Part shown: piece after piece, positions 1 to 4,688 of the stretch
Numbering within the stretch: the stretch's first letter is position 1
How the letters are laid out: each line of letters begins with the position of its first letter
Source: Candidatus Bathyarchaeota archaeon
Lineage (GTDB): Archaea > Thermoproteota > Bathyarchaeia > Bathyarchaeales > Bathycorpusculaceae
Direction: 5' to 3'
Assembly (NCBI GenBank): GCA_030626685.1
Contig: DAOUTL010000083.1
Span: 1 to 6,167, forward strand
DNA length: 6,167 nucleotides
The notes under the pieces: generated by a model
The model's input: the letters and a program-made list of their open reading frames with translations, nothing else
What the model was told of the DNA's origin: nothing
The model's database searches: none
Translations under genes and position numbers: made by a program

Positions 1-287
1 AAAGTGTCGGAGTCTTGAAGAGAAGGGTCTGTGACGAGGTATGCCTTGTCGGCTCCCATTGCCAAGGCTTCTCGAAGGGTGGTTTTCGCATCTTCGGCGC
101 TTACGGTTAAAGCTACAACTTCACTCCCTAACTTTTCTTTTATTTTTACAGCTTCTTCTAAGGCGTTTTTGTCGAAGTCGCTTATCTTTCTCGGAGTGCC
201 TGTTATAATGAGCCTCCGAGTGGTTGAATCAACCTTTATCTGAGTCACATCAACAGCCTGTTTCAGGCACACAATAATTCTGGGCAT
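1..287 (-). CDS. etfB: Electron transfer flavoprotein beta subunit, N-terminal part (runs off window)
   Basis: This is the first 95 codons of an ETF beta subunit, read on the minus strand from the ATG at 287; the gene continues beyond position 1. With the alpha subunit it would form a soluble heterodimer passing electrons between flavin dehydrogenases and a quinone, NADH or ferredoxin partner. Visible family marks are the opening strand MPRIIVCLKQAVD, the segment ISDFDKNALEEAVKIKEK (about residues 35-52), the EVVALTVS strand (56-63), LREALAMGADKAYLV (71-85) and DSDT at the end, matching the usual GADT. A full protein is normally about 250-280 aa. The sequence tagaggt 6 nt upstream serves as ribosome binding site. 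The gene lies 90 bp downstream of korC on the same strand and has its own candidate promoter. The ISDFDKNA form resembles ETFs of archaeal EtfABCX complexes, but that assignment is an inference. The family call itself is secure. Confidence 0.9.
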   Translation of the reverse strand, partial: MPRIIVCLKQAVDVTQIKVDSTTRRLIITGTPRKISDFDKNALEEAVKIKEKLGSEVVALTVSAEDAKTTLREALAMGADKAYLVTDPSLQDSDT

Positions 288-333
288 GACGAAACCTCTA
301 AATCTCGAAGATTAATATGCTTTACAAATGTTA

Positions 334-349
334 ATTAAAAAGTTTTCGT
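334..349 (-). promoter_or_regulatory. Candidate BRE/TATA promoter for etfB
   Basis: On the minus strand the korC-etfB gap contains cgaaaactttttaatt, an A-rich BRE-like stretch followed by a TATA-like core. A start about 26 nt downstream would give a leader of roughly 25 nt that includes the AGAGGT ribosome site before the etfB ATG. This suggests etfB can be transcribed separately from kor. The T-run could equally help end kor transcription. Confidence 0.4.
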
Positions 350-377
350 TGAGGTTCTAATGAACGTTAAAGGGACT

Positions 378-911
378 TCATTTTGTAAGTTCGAGACCTA
401 TTTTGAATGCTTTTAGGTTGTTTTCTTTTGTTGCTGGTGGAACGCTGTCGACTATTGCTTTTTTAACACCTTCTTCGCTTGTTACCTGCGTTATTTTCGT
501 TAAAGCTCCGAGCATAATGATATTAGCGTACATTTTGGATTGCAGTTCTTTTTCAGCAATTTTTGTGGCAGGGATTTTGAAAACCTTAGCCTTGACTTCT
601 GGAACATGCGTGATCAAATTCTCTTCCAGTATAAGAGTCCCGTTTTCCCTCAAGTCCTTTGCGTAGATGTCTAGGGCAGTTTGGCTCATGGCTACAAGTA
701 TGTCGCATTTCCTAACTTTTGGGAACAATATCTTTTCACTAGAAATTATGACTTCGCTTTTTGCTGCGGTCCCTCTTGCTTCAGCCCCATAACTCTGGGT
801 TTGAACTGCCACTTTCCCGTCGTAAACAGCCGCTCTACCAAGAATCTGACCAGCTAAAACTGCTCCTTGGCCGCCAAGCCCAGCGATTCTAATTTCAACT
901 TGTTTCCGCAC
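378..911 (-). CDS. korC: 2-oxoacid (probably 2-oxoglutarate):ferredoxin oxidoreductase, gamma subunit
   Basis: This 177-aa cytoplasmic protein is the gamma subunit of a 2-oxoacid:ferredoxin oxidoreductase, the part that by family knowledge takes part in CoA handling. It starts with a Rossmann-like strand and the glycine motif GLGGQG (residues 11-16), followed by QTQSYGAEARGTAAKSEVII (37-55), the signature usually written QSYGPEARGG. Here Thr48 stands where a second Gly is common. Length is normal for a stand-alone gamma subunit. The start is GTG at 911, chosen because a strong GAGGAGG lies 9 nt upstream and because GTG leads straight into the first strand. The gene overlaps the end of korB by 17 nt, implying coupled translation, and is the last kor gene. 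Substrate specificity cannot be read from this subunit; 2-oxoglutarate is favoured by the separate A-B-C gene layout. Confidence 0.93.
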   Translation of the reverse strand: MRKQVEIRIAGLGGQGAVLAGQILGRAAVYDGKVAVQTQSYGAEARGTAAKSEVIISSEKILFPKVRKCDILVAMSQTALDIYAKDLRENGTLILEENLITHVPEVKAKVFKIPATKIAEKELQSKMYANIIMLGALTKITQVTSEEGVKKAIVDSVPPATKENNLKAFKIGLELTK

Positions 912-1737
912 GTTTTTTTGCCTCCTCTAAAACTGCGTAAACATTTTCAGTAAGCGTCGGCAACTCTCTACGTATAAATTCGCCAACAACAATTTTTCCA
1001 GCCAGTTTTTCTTCACCCATTTTCTCGGCTTGCTTAAGCTGAATGGAGTTTTCCTTGAACCAACGGAGGATTTCCGCTACGCCTTTAAACCCGGCTCTCC
1101 TACCAAAAGCTGTTGGACATTGACTTACAACCTCGACGAAGGCGAAGCCCTTCGTTGTAACAGCGTTTTTAAAGGCTTCCTTCAGATTTCTAGCGTGAGC
1201 CGTTGTCCATCTGGCTGCATAGCTTGCGCCAGCGCTTACGACAAGACGGGTTACGTCCAACGGATGTTCGAAGCTTCCGTAAGGGGTTGTCGCGGTCTTC
1301 GTCTTAAAAGGGGTTGTGGGCGCAACTTGTCCGCCGGTCATCCCGTACACCATGTTATTCACCATTATAACTGCGATGTCGAGGTTTCTTCTGGCTGCGT
1401 GAATAAGGTGGCTTAGGCCTATGCCTGCTATGTCGCCGTCTCCGCCGAAAACGACCACGTTTAGTTTAGGTCGCATTAGCCTTACGCCTGTTGCAGCTGG
1501 TATGCTTCTACCGTGTGGCGTATGGATTGAGTCTGCTTTGAAGTAGGGTGAGGGGATCCAAGCCGCGCAGCCTATTCCGCTGCAGAAAATGAATCTGCTG
1601 AGGTCTTCGTATCCGAGCTCGTGAACTGCTCTTAGAAAGGAGTTTGTAATCGTAAAGCATCCGCATCCGGGACAGAAAGGAAGCTTTAAGTCTCTCATGT
1701 AACGTTTAACGGAGAAAGCCTCGGTTAACGCCGCCAC
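895..1737 (-). CDS. korB: 2-oxoacid (probably 2-oxoglutarate):ferredoxin oxidoreductase, beta subunit
   Basis: This 280-aa beta subunit binds thiamine pyrophosphate and a [4Fe-4S] cluster and carries electrons toward ferredoxin. The expected cluster ligands are present: Cys22 and Cys25 in CPGCG, Cys57 in GIGC, and Cys207 in QCPTAFGRR. The TPP/Mg motif is GDGD (99-102) with NN at 127-128, followed by YGMTGGQVAPTTP (131-143). HTPHGRSIPAATG (72-84) is also typical. Two extra cysteines, Cys27 and Cys52, lie near the cluster. The start is uncertain: GTG at 1737 follows an in-frame TAG two codons upstream and overlaps the sequence GGAGGTG. The only other start is ATG at 1698, which would cut into the conserved stretch before CPGCG (VKRYMRDLKLPF), so GTG is preferred. 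It overlaps korA by 13 nt, suggesting reinitiation after korA. Confidence 0.95.
   Translation of the reverse strand: MAALTEAFSVKRYMRDLKLPFCPGCGCFTITNSFLRAVHELGYEDLSRFIFCSGIGCAAWIPSPYFKADSIHTPHGRSIPAATGVRLMRPKLNVVVFGGDGDIAGIGLSHLIHAARRNLDIAVIMVNNMVYGMTGGQVAPTTPFKTKTATTPYGSFEHPLDVTRLVVSAGASYAARWTTAHARNLKEAFKNAVTTKGFAFVEVVSQCPTAFGRRAGFKGVAEILRWFKENSIQLKQAEKMGEEKLAGKIVVGEFIRRELPTLTENVYAVLEEAKKRAETS
921..927 (-). promoter_or_regulatory. Ribosome binding site fixing the korC GTG start
   Basis: GAGGAGG on the minus strand lies inside the end of korB, 9 nt before the GTG at 911. It is close to a perfect anti-Shine-Dalgarno match and supports the non-ATG start. Confidence 0.75.
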
Positions 1738-2858
1738 CTCCTAATTTCAGAAAGCAGCTCTTCCGGCGTGATAAGCTCTCCGCCTCCAATCTTGTTAACG
1801 GAAACTACTTGGGTTAAGCCGTTTGCGGCTCTCTGCACCTCGTAGAATAGCTGTTTCAAGTTCATTTCCGGAACAATTATAGCCTTAGCATGCTGAGCCA
1901 TAGCGGCTACGGTTTTCTCCGGGAAAGGCCATACGGTTTTCAGTCGGATGTATCCAACGTTTATTTCCTCTTCCTCCGCGGCTTTCACAGCTTCGTATAC
2001 GCTGCGGGAAGTGCAACCGAAAGAAACTAAGCCGACATCACAGTCTTCCACGTTGTAAGTTTCCACGTCTATGATTCGGCTCGTGTTTCTTCTTACTTTC
2101 CGCACGAGTCTTTCAACAAGCCTACGATGCACTTCTGGGTCAGCCGTGAATCGTATCCCCCTTTCGTTGTGAGTTGAACCGGTAACGGCTACGTTGTAGC
2201 CTTCGCCGACAGAAGGCATTGGCGGAACCTCATCAGGCCCGAAGAACTCGGTTTCTCCCGGATTTGGCTTTTTGCGGTCTACAACCTCTATCTTATCCGG
2301 CGGCGGTATTTCAACCGGTTCCCTCATATGAACTATTAACCCGTCCGCAAGTAAGATAACTGGCGTCCGGTAGGTTTCTGCAAGATTAAAGGCTCGTATT
2401 GTAAGCTCAAACATTTCCTGCACAGAGTTCGGCGACAACACAATAGACGCGTAGTCGCCGTGAGTTCCCCAGCGAGACTGCATAACATCACCTTGTCCGC
2501 ATTTGGTGGCTTGTCCAGTGCTCGGACCTGCTCTTTGAACATCAATTATGACGCATGGAGTTTCAGTCATGAAAGCATAACCAATAAGCTCCTGCATCAG
2601 GCTGAAGCCTGGTCCGGAAGTTGCTGTCATAGCCTTTGCTCCAGTCCAGCTGGCGCCTATAACAGCCGCGATCGAAGCCATTTCATCTTCCATCTGAATC
2701 GCTATGCCGCCCTCTTGTGGAAGTCTTTTTGCGAGGTACTCGGCTATTTCGCTTGCTGGAGTGATCGGGTATCCGGCAAAAAAACGGCATCCGGCTGCTA
2801 TGGCTGCTTCTGCGCAAGCTTGGTTTCCCAGCCAAAAATAGGTGCCAGTTTTCGTCAT
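1725..2858 (-). CDS. korA: 2-oxoacid (probably 2-oxoglutarate):ferredoxin oxidoreductase, alpha subunit
   Basis: This 377-aa alpha subunit provides the pyrimidine-binding half of the TPP site and contacts the 2-oxoacid. In order it shows GNQACAEAAIAAG (11-23), the hallmark YPITPASE (30-37, usually YPITPSSE), MEDEMASIAAVIGA (56-69) and TSGPGFSLMQE (80-90), then the C-terminal transketolase-like domain ending in GGGELITPEELL. The length matches KorA, and the alpha subunit is not fused to gamma as it is in Sulfolobus-type enzymes. It starts with ATG at 2858 behind only a weak ribosome site; no other in-frame start lies nearby. It heads the korA-korB-korC cluster, which lacks a korD ferredoxin-like gene. 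The enzyme could run in the oxidative direction to make succinyl-CoA and reduced ferredoxin, or reductively for carbon fixation. A branched-chain or other 2-oxoacid substrate cannot be excluded. Confidence 0.93.
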   Translation of the reverse strand: MTKTGTYFWLGNQACAEAAIAAGCRFFAGYPITPASEIAEYLAKRLPQEGGIAIQMEDEMASIAAVIGASWTGAKAMTATSGPGFSLMQELIGYAFMTETPCVIIDVQRAGPSTGQATKCGQGDVMQSRWGTHGDYASIVLSPNSVQEMFELTIRAFNLAETYRTPVILLADGLIVHMREPVEIPPPDKIEVVDRKKPNPGETEFFGPDEVPPMPSVGEGYNVAVTGSTHNERGIRFTADPEVHRRLVERLVRKVRRNTSRIIDVETYNVEDCDVGLVSFGCTSRSVYEAVKAAEEEEINVGYIRLKTVWPFPEKTVAAMAQHAKAIIVPEMNLKQLFYEVQRAANGLTQVVSVNKIGGGELITPEELLSEIRRWRR

Positions 2859-2896
2859 AGTTACCCATCTTCTATTTAACGTGAATCCAAAACCGC

Positions 2897-3118
2897 TTAG
2901 GTTGCTGCTGCAACTAATTTTTCCGTGCCCAGTATTTTGTCTATTAACTTCATTCCGATGTTTTTCGTGGCATCCAAGATTTCTATTCCTATGATGTGTC
3001 CATTTTTGTCGATGTCTGTTATAACGTTCTCCGCAAGCTCCTCGCTTATCTCATACTTACTCTTTCCAAGCCAGATGTACATCGCATCGACTTTTGAATT
3101 GTACTCCACTCTCATCAT
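2897..3118 (-). CDS. DUF2283 family small protein
   Basis: This 73-aa protein has the DUF2283 pattern: an opening strand MMRVEYNSKVDAMYIWL, like the family's usual M-x-I-x-Y-D-x-x-x-D-x-L-Y-I, then ISEELAENVITDIDKNGHIIGIEILDA (about 26-52) with the typical D-x-x-G-x-x-x-G-I-E-I-L-x-A core, and a short helical tail. The start is ATG at 3118: AAGGAGG lies 8 nt upstream (3127-3133), so an upstream in-frame TTG at 3139 is not needed. The biochemical role of the family is not established; members are common near toxin-antitoxin and mobile genes. It lies 38 bp upstream of korA on the same strand and no clear korA promoter is visible, so co-transcription is possible. An A/T-rich stretch at 3153-3168 could be its promoter, weakly supported. 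Confidence 0.85.
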   Translation of the reverse strand: MMRVEYNSKVDAMYIWLGKSKYEISEELAENVITDIDKNGHIIGIEILDATKNIGMKLIDKILGTEKLVAAAT

Positions 3119-3126
3119 GTCCTCAT

Positions 3127-3133
3127 CCTCCTT
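3127..3133 (-). promoter_or_regulatory. Ribosome binding site deciding the DUF2283 start
   Basis: AAGGAGG on the minus strand is spaced 8 nt from the ATG at 3118. It would lie inside the coding region if the upstream TTG at 3139 were used, so it favours the shorter protein. Confidence 0.7.
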
Positions 3134-3204
3134 GTCCAATAAGCTATGACAACTTTTATTTTATTGTTACTCTTCTCGTAAAGTATCGGTCCCCAATCGG
3201 GTCA

Positions 3205-3330
3205 TTATGCCCTGATAATTTCTTCCAGTTCATCCACTACGGTGTCTCCTATGCCAGTCATGCGGCTGAGAATAGCCCTATTGTGTGAAATTTTAACCAA
3301 TAGCACCCTACCCCCCGTATTTTTCAACAT
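3205..3330 (-). CDS. Small ORF, possible ribbon-helix-helix antitoxin remnant
   Basis: This 41-codon minus-strand ORF starts at the ATG at 3330 and ends at TAA 3207-3205. It has a strand-like RVLLVKIS (residues 8-15) and an acidic helical end GIGDTVVDELEEIIRA. That spacing faintly recalls short archaeal ribbon-helix-helix antitoxins, which often end in a G-x-T-x-x-D-x-I-x-x-L pattern. No strong ribosome site is seen before the ATG. A 12-codon frame begins at the overlapping TAATG (ATG 3205-3203) and stops at 3167. Whether this is a live gene, a decayed antitoxin or chance cannot be told from the sequence; the peptide composition looks protein-like, but the family call is speculative. Confidence 0.35.
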   Translation of the reverse strand: MLKNTGGRVLLVKISHNRAILSRMTGIGDTVVDELEEIIRA

Positions 3331-3383
3331 AGCTTAAGCCTTCTGAGTTGTGCCTTTGAAGTTTTTCCGCTTTTTTTGATTCG
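3331..3383. other. Remaining non-coding stretch in the 3140-3608 gap
   Basis: Within the 469-bp gap between the DUF2283 gene and the AbrB-repeat gene, the parts not assigned to the small minus-strand ORF, its stub, the PIN remnant or the promoter hold no further recognisable gene, RNA or repeat. A plus-strand frame ending at the TGA at 3385 was checked for an antitoxin and shows none. Confidence 0.5.
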
Positions 3384-3551
3384 CTGAGGGAGCGGACTGT
3401 CGGGATCGACACGACCGCCTTCATATGCCACTTCGAGGGGAACGAGGAGTATTTACCGTTCAGTGAACTACCTCCCTATCGTTTTAGCCTACTCATCCCC
3501 CTATTTTTTGATGAGGCAGTTTCAAGCTTGTTTTTAAAAGCGCAACTTTAA
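3384..3551 (+). pseudogene. N-terminal remnant of a PIN-domain (VapC-like) toxin
   Basis: The frame beginning at CTG 3384 reads LRERTVGIDTTAFICHFEG and continues NEEYLPFSEL. This matches the start of PIN nucleases of the type (V/I)xIDTxxFIYxFEGNxxYLP, including the first catalytic Asp in GIDTT. After about residue 28 (near 3467) the similarity fades, and the frame runs on to a TAA at 3549 without the other acidic residues of a PIN fold. There is no ATG, GTG or TTG at the expected place; CTG within CTGA stands where an overlapping ATGA would be usual for a toxin behind an antitoxin, so loss of the start by one substitution is plausible. No clear antitoxin is seen upstream. The whole is read as a dead, truncated vapC fragment. 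Confidence 0.6.
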
Positions 3552-3555
3552 AAAG
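3546..3555 (+). promoter_or_regulatory. Candidate TATA box for the tandem AbrB-repeat gene
   Basis: ctttaaaaag is a good archaeal TATA-like core in a locally A/T-rich stretch. A start about 26 nt downstream falls near 3577, at the beginning of the 10-bp repeat array, giving a leader of about 32 nt before the ATG at 3609. Confidence 0.5.
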
Positions 3556-3573
3556 GTTTAGCTTACGTTAGTT

Positions 3574-3603
3574 AAAGGTGGAGAAAGGTTGGGAAAGGTG
3601 GAT
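3574..3603 (+). repeat. Three tandem 10-bp repeats in the 5' leader
   Basis: The copies are aaaggtggag, aaaggttggg and aaaggtggat, in perfect register just before the ATG at 3609. The last copy supplies the ribosome binding site (GGTGGA, about 6 nt before ATG). The array fills nearly all of the predicted leader. It could be an operator bound by the AbrB-like protein downstream, a set of repeated Shine-Dalgarno-like sites, or simple slippage. Confidence 0.7.
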
Positions 3604-3608
3604 TAAGG

Positions 3609-3869
3609 ATGCCTTTGACGCGTGATGAAAAGTTTGTTGCGCGGCTGCAGAGGAACAGTCGCGTACAAGTGCCTGTGCTTATCCGCTGGAAAAACAAGCT
3701 TGAGCCGGGCGAAGTTTTAGACGTTCGCGTTTACGATCCTGAAACGGGTGAAGAAGAAAGATTCTATGCAAGGCTAAGTCTAGACGGGAGATTCACGGTT
3801 CCGCGCGTTGTTGTCGAAGAGCTTGAATTAAAGCCCGGGGACACATTGGAGATAACGCTGTATGCTTAA
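3609..3869 (+). CDS. Small protein with two tandem AbrB/SpoVT-like repeats
   Basis: This 86-aa protein is built of two like halves with a period of 43 residues: 9-42 and 52-85. Aligned identities include Phe9/Phe52, Ala11/Ala54, Arg12/Arg55, Leu13/Leu56, Arg18/Arg61, Val21/Val64, Pro22/Pro65, Leu31/Leu74, Pro33/Pro76, Gly34/Gly77, Leu37/Leu80 and Tyr42/Tyr85. Each half follows the swapped-hairpin AbrB pattern F-x-A-R-L-x(4)-R-x-x-V-P ... L-x-P-G-x-x-L-x-x-x-x-Y. Ordinary AbrB antitoxins carry one such motif and dimerise; here one chain may fold alone or form a larger assembly. The start is ATG with the third leader repeat as ribosome site. No toxin gene follows in the same transcript: the next gene has its own promoter. 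Likely roles are DNA-binding regulator or solo antitoxin; the target is unknown. Confidence 0.82.
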   Translation: MPLTRDEKFVARLQRNSRVQVPVLIRWKNKLEPGEVLDVRVYDPETGEEERFYARLSLDGRFTVPRVVVEELELKPGDTLEITLYA

Positions 3870-3871
3870 CT

Positions 3872-3884
3872 ACGGTTTTTTCTC
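3872..3884 (+). repeat. Direct repeat copy A (13 bp)
   Basis: acggttttttctc here is identical to 3957-3969, and both copies are followed within a few bases by GATAAA then A/G and AT. Copy A comes just after the AbrB-repeat gene; copy B precedes the vapBC promoter. Confidence 0.7.
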
Positions 3885-3911
3885 TCTGATAAAAATCTGG
3901 AGAGCCTTTTT
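3882..3911 (+). terminator. Weak terminator-like hairpin and T-tracts after the AbrB-repeat gene
   Basis: After the stop codon there is a run of six T (3876-3881), then CTCTC (3882-3886) pairing with GAGAG (3900-3904) over a 13-nt loop, followed by five T (3907-3911). The stem is short, but archaeal termination depends mainly on T-tracts, so this is a reasonable end point for the upstream gene. Confidence 0.35.
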
Positions 3912-3956
3912 CTGATTTCAGTATTTAGACTTCAGCATCTCCCGAGCATGTTAGGA

Positions 3957-3969
3957 ACGGTTTTTTCTC
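3957..3969 (+). repeat. Direct repeat copy B (13 bp)
   Basis: This is an exact copy of 3872-3884, 85 bp downstream, and it adjoins the vapBC TATA-like element. A duplicated intergenic segment or paired operator sites for an AbrB regulator are both possible. Confidence 0.7.
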
Positions 3970-3973
3970 AGAT

Positions 3974-3984
3974 AAAGATATAAG
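3974..3984 (+). promoter_or_regulatory. TATA-like promoter element of vapBC
   Basis: aaagatataag is a strong TATA-like match. Transcription would begin about 26 nt downstream, near 4004. That is past the upstream ATG at 3990 and just ahead of the ribosome site and TTG start at 4020. Confidence 0.55.
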
Positions 3985-4007
3985 TCTGAATGAATTTATT
4001 GTTTGAT

Positions 4008-4013
4008 GAGGTG
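4008..4013 (+). promoter_or_regulatory. Ribosome binding site fixing the vapB TTG start
   Basis: GAGGTG ends 6 nt before the TTG at 4020. It would be internal to the gene if the ATG at 3990 were used, so it favours the shorter protein. Confidence 0.7.
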
Positions 4014-4019
4014 GATTGT

Positions 4020-4259
4020 TTGAAAGTAAGGGTTGGTTCTAGAGGAACAATAGTTATTCCCAAGGAGATTAGGGACAAGAGCAGCATTGTGAAAGGTGAT
4101 GTTTTAGATGTCTTTTTAAAAGGGAACGCAATCGTTCTATCGAAAGATACGAGGTGGGAGAAGTTTCACGGGTGCGCTAAGGGCTTAATTACTGTTGAAA
4201 AAATCGAAGAGGAAATAGATGAGGGTGAGAAGGCTTGGCAGAAGCGTTTAGAACGGTGA
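4020..4259 (+). CDS. vapB: AbrB-family antitoxin of a VapBC pair
   Basis: This 79-aa protein starts with the AbrB/MazE-like swapped-hairpin DNA-binding domain: KVRVGSRGTIVIPKEIRDK (residues 2-20), then VKGDVLDVFLKGNAIVLSK (24-42). The C-terminal part (43-79) is charged and helical, the usual toxin-binding tail. Its role would be to neutralise the PIN ribonuclease encoded next and to repress the shared promoter. The start is TTG at 4020, not the in-frame ATG at 3990: GAGGTG lies 6 nt upstream, the TATA-like element would start transcription after 3990, and AbrB antitoxins usually begin directly with M-K-V-R-V. The end overlaps vapC by 25 nt, the typical coupled arrangement. Confidence 0.9.
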   Translation: MKVRVGSRGTIVIPKEIRDKSSIVKGDVLDVFLKGNAIVLSKDTRWEKFHGCAKGLITVEKIEEEIDEGEKAWQKRLER

Positions 4260-4675
4260 TCATTGACACCTACGCCCTAATGGCGAAGGCAACAGGGGAA
4301 ATAACACCGAAGGCGAATAAGTGTTTAGAGGATGTAAGGAAAGGAAAACTCAAGGGTGTAATCCATCCAGTAATCATCTACGAGTTTCTCCTACAGTTTT
4401 ATAGAAAAAGAATACCAATCTTCGTCACTTCGAGGGAAACTTTAGACTTCCTAGAAACATATTTTTCGACTGCGAACCTTTCAAACAACGTGGCCTTAAC
4501 GGCAGCGGAAATCAGATTCAAAAGCGATGCGCTGCTAGCTAAGCTTAAGAGAGAACTCTCAGTTTGCGATTCGTTAACTATAGCCATCGCTAAGAAGACA
4601 AAATCCCCAATAATAACTGGAGACAAAGACCTCCAAGCCGTTGCCGAAAAAGAAAATGTAGATACAATATGGTAA
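4235..4675 (+). CDS. vapC: PIN-domain ribonuclease toxin of a VapBC pair
   Basis: This 146-aa protein is a complete PIN domain. The four acidic active-site positions are visible: Asp11 in VIIDTYAL, Glu50 in VIIYEFLL, Asp112 in VCDSLTIAIAKK, and Asp130 in ITGDKDL. By family knowledge it would be a Mg-dependent endoribonuclease acting on tRNA, rRNA or mRNA in the cytoplasm and held inactive by VapB. The start is taken as TTG at 4235, supported by a GGTGA 6 nt upstream. GTG at 4256, overlapping the vapB stop as GTGA, is the alternative and would begin right at VIID. It is translationally coupled to vapB. All catalytic residues are intact, so the toxin is probably functional. Its RNA target cannot be inferred. 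Confidence 0.92.
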   Translation: MAEAFRTVIIDTYALMAKATGEITPKANKCLEDVRKGKLKGVIHPVIIYEFLLQFYRKRIPIFVTSRETLDFLETYFSTANLSNNVALTAAEIRFKSDALLAKLKRELSVCDSLTIAIAKKTKSPIITGDKDLQAVAEKENVDTIW

Positions 4676-4688
4676 AAAAACAAACGAT

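Noticed and set aside
1030..1416. 128-codon plus-strand ORF opposite korB
   Set aside because: It is antisense to the strongly conserved TPP-binding part of korB, its translation is cysteine-rich and resembles no family, and no promoter or ribosome site is seen.
2460..2879. 139-codon plus-strand ORF opposite korA
   Set aside because: It is a shadow of the korA reading frame with no family features.
2901..2914. Palindrome GTTGC-TGCT-GCAAC as a terminator of the DUF2283 gene
   Set aside because: It lies inside the coding end (an alanine run) and is not followed by a T-tract in the reading direction.
3094..3288. 64-codon plus-strand ORF across the DUF2283 start
   Set aside because: It overlaps the well-supported DUF2283 start and ribosome site on the other strand and shows no family pattern.
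4399..4683. 94-codon minus-strand ORF opposite vapC
   Set aside because: It is a mirror of the PIN coding sequence with a low-complexity hydrophobic translation and no supporting signals.
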